From NCBI GenBank assembly GCA_025359705.1, contig JANYFS010000273.1, positions 1-8,614 on the forward strand: a DNA stretch of 8,614 nucleotides, given 5' to 3'. This document shows, piece by piece, positions 5,770-8,614 of this stretch (the stretch's first letter is position 1; each line of letters starts with the position of its first letter). Position numbers and translations under genes: made by a program. The notes under the pieces were generated by a model, which saw nothing but the letters and a program-made list of their open reading frames with translations, had not been told where the DNA came from and did no database searches. Source of the stretch: Deinococcales bacterium (GTDB lineage Bacteria > Deinococcota > Deinococci > Deinococcales > Deinococcaceae).

Positions 5770-7651
5770 TCGGGTGCAGGGGTGTGGGCAAAGAAACCCC
5801 ACCGCGCAACTTCAACAGCTCGAGCCGAACCGAGATCATCCGCTCTCCTTTTTTCAGGGAGAGCGTTTGTGTTTTGGGATTCCACAGCCCACTGACTCCA
5901 GGCAGCTCGAGGAAATCGCCCAGTGAAGCGTACATTTTCCCCCCACCCACCTCGAGATAGGCCCGAACCCAGCCCGAATCATTTTTGTTACCTGCAAGCT
6001 CGAGGCGAAGTCGCCCATTCAGGGCTTCTTTTTGCACATATCCTAAGGTTTTGTACAGCGGCTCGAGGGGTAAATACAGCGTGCCATCGCGCACTTGGGC
6101 TTTTTCTCCCAGACCCGCAAAGCTGACGGGGGCAATTTTACTGGGAACCGTTGGTAGGGGTTTGACGGGCGTGGTGGGACTCGAGGGCGGGGGAACGGGT
6201 TTGGTGGGCGGTGTGACGGGCGGAGTTGTAGGACTCGAGGAGGGAACCACTGGAACTACTGGGGTTGTAGGCATCGTGGGACTCGAAGGAGGCGGGGTTA
6301 TGGCTGTGATCGGTGTTGTTGGAGTTGTGGGCGCAACTGCCACAATCACAGGCAAATCCTTCACTTTTCCCGTACTGGCATCCAAACGCGGTTTCAAACG
6401 GCTCAGCTCGAAGGCAGTAAGGCTGCGCCCACCCCCCGACGGAAGATTGCGAAAATAACTCCAGACCCCTTGCCCAATGGGGGGTTCACCTTTGAAGGCT
6501 TTGATGATGCCGTCCACTGCACCCACATACAAATTGCCCGCTGCCGAGACGGTAACGCTGGTATCCAGTTTGGCAAAACCCTCGAGCTGCCAATTGACCT
6601 TGCCCAACGGCGAAAGTGCGAACAATTTGCCTGCATAGCTTCCCAGCACAATATCCCCATTCTCGAGCTGAACAGCGGGGGCGGCTAGGCTCGAGCCAAG
6701 ATCGGTTTTCCAAGCCAGTTGGCCCGTGCGATCAAAGGCATACAGCGATTTATCGAACGAACCCACCACAATCAAACCCTCGGCAGTGATGATTGGGGAA
6801 GCATTGATAAAACCGCCCGTGGCATAGCTCCATTTCAGCTCGCCCGCGCTGGAGAGGGCATAGAGCTTTTTATCGCTCGAGCCAATGTAGATGGTGCCGT
6901 CCAAGTCTAGGGCCGCGCTCGAGAATAAAGTGGAACCCGCTTGAAAACTCCATTTAAGTTTTCCGCTCGAGTCCAGCGCGTACAATTTTCCATCTTGGCA
7001 ACCAAAATAAATGTCTCCCGCGCTCGAGACCACGGGGCTGGAAAATACCCCACTCCCCGCCTGAAATGCCCAACGCTGCTTGCCGTCTGATCCCCAAGCG
7101 GTCACTTTTCCTTTGGCGCTGGCGGTGATCACCCCTTCATCCTCGAGCAAAGCAGGAGAGGCGAATAAATCCGCATCCAAACGGGTTTTCCAGATCAATT
7201 TCCCTTGGCTCGAGAGGGCGTACAGGGTGTCGTCGTAGGCCACCGCATAGATCCGCCCCGAAGGAGCCACCACTGGCCCCGCACGGCCCAAGTCGCCCAG
7301 AGCAAAATTCCAGCGCTCGAGTCCGTCTGGGCCGACCCGCCTCAGTTTGGAATCTTTGCCAATAAACAACAGGTCTTCACCCGCCAAACCCAGATTGCCA
7401 ATCACCTTGAAGTCTTTGTTCCAAAGCAGCGTAGGTGTGGCAAGTGCGGCTTTAAGTGTTGGCGCAGGTGTTGGGATCACTGGGGCAATTGGCGCAGGTG
7501 TCACAGGAAGCGTGGAGGTGACAGAAACCGCCAAAATAGGCGTGCCACTGCACAACAAACCTAGCGTTAATGCCAAGGTTAAAGTCGAGTTTAAACTCGA
7601 GGTTAAAAAAGTATGGATGGGGGTTGAGCGCTTTATTTTTCCTTTAGACAT
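5747..7651 (-). CDS. Secreted PQQ/WD40-like beta-propeller protein with Pro/Thr/Ser linker
   Basis: A 634-residue exported protein. Residues 1-42 form a signal region (basic MSKGKIKR, then Leu/Thr-rich hydrophobic stretch); the single Cys after GLL is not a standard lipobox. Residues about 65-405 hold eight propeller repeats of the outer-membrane-assembly/PQQ type, each with a pattern like IYxGSxDKKLYALSSxGxLKWSF. Residues about 438-512 are a low-complexity Pro/Thr/Ser linker with three PSSPT units. The C-terminus (about 512-634) resembles a copper-amine-oxidase N-terminal-like domain, a fold often used in cell-envelope proteins. Such propellers bind proteins or ligands; no enzyme function is shown. 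ATG 7651 is chosen because it starts the signal peptide and a -10 box lies 11 bases upstream; extension to 7717 would disrupt the signal. It contains eighteen CTCGAG sites, nine coding Leu-Glu and nine Ser-Ser. Confidence 0.85.
   Translation of the reverse strand: MSKGKIKRSTPIHTFLTSSLNSTLTLALTLGLLCSGTPILAVSVTSTLPVTPAPIAPVIPTPAPTLKAALATPTLLWNKDFKVIGNLGLAGEDLLFIGKDSKLRRVGPDGLERWNFALGDLGRAGPVVAPSGRIYAVAYDDTLYALSSQGKLIWKTRLDADLFASPALLEDEGVITASAKGKVTAWGSDGKQRWAFQAGSGVFSSPVVSSAGDIYFGCQDGKLYALDSSGKLKWSFQAGSTLFSSAALDLDGTIYIGSSDKKLYALSSAGELKWSYATGGFINASPIITAEGLIVVGSFDKSLYAFDRTGQLAWKTDLGSSLAAPAVQLENGDIVLGSYAGKLFALSPLGKVNWQLEGFAKLDTSVTVSAAGNLYVGAVDGIIKAFKGEPPIGQGVWSYFRNLPSGGGRSLTAFELSRLKPRLDASTGKVKDLPVIVAVAPTTPTTPITAITPPPSSPTMPTTPVVPVVPSSSPTTPPVTPPTKPVPPPSSPTTPVKPLPTVPSKIAPVSFAGLGEKAQVRDGTLYLPLEPLYKTLGYVQKEALNGRLRLELAGNKNDSGWVRAYLEVGGGKMYASLGDFLELPGVSGLWNPKTQTLSLKKGERMISVRLELLKLRGGVSLPTPLHPINPEGGG
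5841..5875 (+). terminator. Probable terminator of the prs group, inside the opposing gene
   Basis: CGCTCTCC (5841-5848) pairs with GGAGAGCG (5858-5865) across a nine-base T-rich loop, followed by TTTGTGTTTT (5866-5875). Polarity is rightward, 71 bases after the stop of the small membrane gene. The same bases are coding on the minus strand (the Leu-Lys-Lys-Gly-Glu-Arg region of the propeller protein), so coding and termination would be overlaid. Confidence 0.6.
6171..6292 (-). repeat. Three in-frame repeats coding the Pro-Ser-Ser-Pro-Thr linker
   Basis: On the plus strand the block GTGGGACTCGAGGG and close variants recur at about 6174, 6228 and 6276, spaced 54 and 48 bp, both multiples of three. 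On the coding strand they give PSSPT(T/M)P. The first two keep CTCGAG (6180, 6234); the third has CTCGAA at 6282. It is a coding minisatellite-like expansion within the low-complexity linker. Confidence 0.6.
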
Positions 7652-7662
7652 GGGTATAGCCC

Positions 7663-7668
7663 ATTTTA
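7663..7668 (-). promoter_or_regulatory. Candidate -10 box of the beta-propeller gene
   Basis: On the minus strand TAAAAT (7668-7663) ends 11 bases before the ATG at 7651. Transcription would start only a few bases before the start codon. There is no Shine-Dalgarno sequence at good spacing (GAGG is about 20 bases off), and no clear -35 box. Confidence 0.4.
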
Positions 7669-7693
7669 AAACCTCACTCTGAGGGCAAGGAAC

Positions 7694-7723
7694 TAGACAT
7701 CTCATACAACTTCTCATTAAGAT
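7694..7723 (+). promoter_or_regulatory. Promoter of the small exported protein gene, leaderless
   Basis: TAGACA (7694-7699) and TAAGAT (7718-7723) are separated by 18 bases. The first matches five of six and the second four of six consensus positions. The -10 box ends six bases before ATG 7730, so the transcript would begin at the start codon. No ribosome binding site is present. It shares a 78-bp divergent spacer with the propeller gene. Confidence 0.65.
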
Positions 7724-7729
7724 ACTTTT

Positions 7730-8203
7730 ATGAAGAAATTCTTGATCACCTGTGCATTGCTCAGTTTAGGTTCGTTCGTTAGCACCGCCTCCGCCCAAGC
7801 AGGCATGGAAATGACCCCAGAGGATCATATCGCCAAGGCCCAAGAACTGGTCGCCCAGGCCGAAATTGCCTACCCTGTGGCCTTCTATGACCGCACTTTG
7901 TATAAGGCTGCCATCGACGAGATCAAAATGGCAGTAACCGCCGACGACAGCAACCGCGACAACAATTCGTATTTGGCCCAAATGTTCACTGTTACCCAGT
8001 GGTGGATCAATGCCTACAACAGTTGGAGCAAAGTAGATAACCTCAGTGAGCAAGAAAAAGACTGGGCCGCACTTTCTGCTGCCAAACTTGCTTATATGGC
8101 CCTGCAAAATGGCGATAAAGCCACCGCCAAGGTCTATGTAGAGAAGGGCATGAGCTGGAAAGCCACCCCTTCGCTGCAAGCCATGATGAAACAAGTGATG
8201 TAA
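7730..8203 (+). CDS. Small exported alpha-helical protein, function unknown
   Basis: A 157-residue protein with a clear Sec signal peptide: basic MKK, hydrophobic FLITCALLSLGSFV, and a signal peptidase I site near ASAQA (about residues 20-24). The mature part is predicted mainly helical and polar, with Ala-rich helices, a Trp-Trp pair (QWWINAY) and C-terminal helices reminiscent of a tetratricopeptide-like fold (KLAYMALQNGDKATAKVYVEKGMSW). No catalytic motif, no mature Cys, and no family I can name. ATG 7730 is set by the signal peptide and the -10 box six bases upstream. It is one of two complete genes here with no Leu-Glu pair, and the only complete gene with no CTCGAG site. A strong terminator follows. 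It is divergent from the propeller gene, another exported protein; a shared envelope role is speculative. Confidence 0.85.
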   Translation: MKKFLITCALLSLGSFVSTASAQAGMEMTPEDHIAKAQELVAQAEIAYPVAFYDRTLYKAAIDEIKMAVTADDSNRDNNSYLAQMFTVTQWWINAYNSWSKVDNLSEQEKDWAALSAAKLAYMALQNGDKATAKVYVEKGMSWKATPSLQAMMKQVM

Positions 8204-8241
8204 TCTCGAGGGATTATCTCGAGTAATTATCTCGAGTTTTA
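8203..8241. repeat. Tandem repeat, 13 bp x 3, each unit carrying CTCGAG
   Basis: ATCTCGAGGGATT (8203-8215), ATCTCGAGTAATT (8216-8228) and ATCTCGAGTTTTA (8229-8241) follow head to tail, placing CTCGAG at 8205, 8218 and 8231 exactly 13 bp apart. The array begins at the last base of the preceding gene's stop codon and ends just before the terminator stem. Confidence 0.85.
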
Positions 8242-8242
8242 T

Positions 8243-8273
8243 AAAGGGGCGTGTTTGGTCACGCTCTTTTTTT
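8243..8273 (+). terminator. Intrinsic terminator of the small exported protein gene
   Basis: AAAGGGGCGTG (8243-8253) pairs with CACGCTCTTTT (8260-8270) as an 11-bp stem including two G-T pairs, with loop TTTGGT. The T-run extends over 8267-8273. It lies 40 bases after the stop codon, rightward polarity. Confidence 0.85.
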
Positions 8274-8358
8274 ATTGTCTGTTATTCGTTATTCGTTTTA
8301 TCGTATGCACCTTTTCCTAATTCCTCGAGGGAAATCATTCGATCCACCAATCATCATG

Positions 8359-8397
8359 CTCTGGGAATATTCTCTGGGAATATTCTCTGGTAATCGG
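8359..8397. repeat. Tandem repeat, 13 bp x 3, upstream of rsmF
   Basis: CTCTGGGAATATT occurs at 8359-8371 and 8372-8384, followed by the diverged unit CTCTGGTAATCGG (8385-8397). It starts 30 bases before the rsmF-like coding region, where regulatory DNA is expected. Nearby, GTTATTC is also doubled (8281-8294). Confidence 0.8.
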
Positions 8398-8426
8398 GTT
8401 GGGATGTGGTGTAGAGTGCGTTCCTA

Positions 8427-8614
8427 ATGAGCCTTGTATTGCCCCCCATCTTCCTCGAGCGAATGCAAATTCTGCTGGGTGCGGAGTTTCCCCAATTTCT
8501 CGAGGCTATGCAACAGTCTAGGGTCAATAGCTTGCGGGTGAATACCCAAAAGCTCGAGCCTGTGGGCGCAAAAAATCTGCTCGAGGGGGCGTTGGGGGTT
8601 CCGCTCGAGCAAAC
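8427..8614 (+). CDS. rsmF: 16S rRNA m5C methyltransferase, RsmF/NOL1/NOP2 type (3' truncated by window edge)
   Basis: The frame from ATG 8427 stays open to the right edge (62 codons). Its beginning, LPPIFLERMQILLGAEFPQFLEAMQQSRVNSLRVNT in outline, matches the N-terminus of the NOP2/Sun family RNA cytosine-5 methyltransferases: a short helical segment, then the conserved LRVNT strand (about residues 39-43). Known members use S-adenosylmethionine to methylate cytosines of 16S rRNA; in Thermus the RsmF enzyme modifies several positions. The SAM-binding and catalytic cysteines lie beyond the window. Five CTCGAG sites occur, all coding Leu-Glu. A weak -10-like TAGAGT (8412-8417) ends nine bases before the ATG and no Shine-Dalgarno is seen, so the message may be nearly leaderless. 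RsmB or another family member cannot be excluded from this fragment. Confidence 0.8.
   Translation, partial: MSLVLPPIFLERMQILLGAEFPQFLEAMQQSRVNSLRVNTQKLEPVGAKNLLEGALGVPLEQ

Larger units (their letters stand above)
50..8609. repeat. Dispersed palindrome CTCGAG, about 71 copies
   Basis: By hand count CTCGAG begins at about 71 positions, including 50, 104, 197, 225, 256, 285, 324, 380, 415, 436, 465, 642, 838, 1081, 1138, 1227, 1252, 1654, 1678, 1818, 1929, 2151, 2214, 2304, 2376, 2715, 3008, 3135, 3146, 3245, 3285, 3708, 3741, 3782, 4182, 4371, 4406, 4469, 4745, 4770, 5340, 5543, 5658, 5697, then about 18 in the propeller gene, four in 8205-8324 and five in rsmF. Equal base use predicts about two. 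Spacers carry about one per 69 bp, genes about one per 137 bp. Flanking bases are not fixed, so the element is the bare six-base palindrome. Confidence 0.97.

Noticed and set aside
5985..6458. 157-codon rightward Gly/Val-rich frame
   Set aside because: It is the complement of the Pro/Thr/Ser linker of the propeller gene; its low complexity explains the open frame.
8203..8397. CRISPR array suggested by regular short repeats
   Set aside because: Units are 13 bp and contiguous with no spacers; no cas genes are present.
50..8609. CTCGAG copies as cloning-linker (XhoI) contamination
   Set aside because: The sites lie inside intact conserved genes in reading frames and have no vector sequence around them.
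1..8614. tRNA, rRNA or insertion sequence
   Set aside because: No cloverleaf, rRNA segment, transposase or long terminal inverted repeats were seen on reading either strand.

Overview
The window reads as chromosomal DNA of a Deinococcus-related bacterium (Deinococcota), of moderate G+C judged by eye. Serine hydroxymethyltransferase and the N-terminus of an RsmF-type rRNA methyltransferase look like the Deinococcus/Thermus versions. Several genes have a -10-like TANNNT box only 6-7 bases before the start codon, the leaderless arrangement known to be common in Deinococcus. The species is not identifiable from this sequence alone.

Layout. Positions 3-182 hold the unrecognised C-terminal end of a gene entering from the left, closed by an intrinsic terminator (188-242). 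glyA follows (352-1596, +) with its own extended -10 promoter. A 15-bp hairpin terminator separates it from a convergent carboxynorspermidine synthase-like gene (1806-3017, -). A 330-bp divergent spacer leads to a rightward group: dnaJ (3348-4466), ribose-phosphate pyrophosphokinase (4557-5516, TTG start) and a small two-helix membrane protein (5524-5769). The last overlaps tail-to-tail by 23 bp with a secreted beta-propeller protein with a Pro/Thr/Ser linker (5747-7651, -). Divergent from that is a small exported helical protein (7730-8203, +) with a good leaderless promoter and a strong terminator. The window ends in the first 62 codons of an rsmF-like gene (8427 onward, +).

The genes are mostly housekeeping: one-carbon/serine metabolism, polyamine synthesis, protein folding, PRPP supply and rRNA modification. 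Apart from the possible dnaJ-prs-membrane protein transcription group they do not form one pathway.

The striking feature is not a gene. The palindrome CTCGAG occurs about 71 times by hand count (about one per 121 bp; about two expected by chance), in genes and spacers on both sides. All 33 Leu-Glu dipeptides in the assigned proteins are encoded by CTCGAG. This resembles the HIP1 palindrome phenomenon of cyanobacteria but with a different 6-mer. In addition, three separate non-coding tandem arrays each consist of three 13-bp units.
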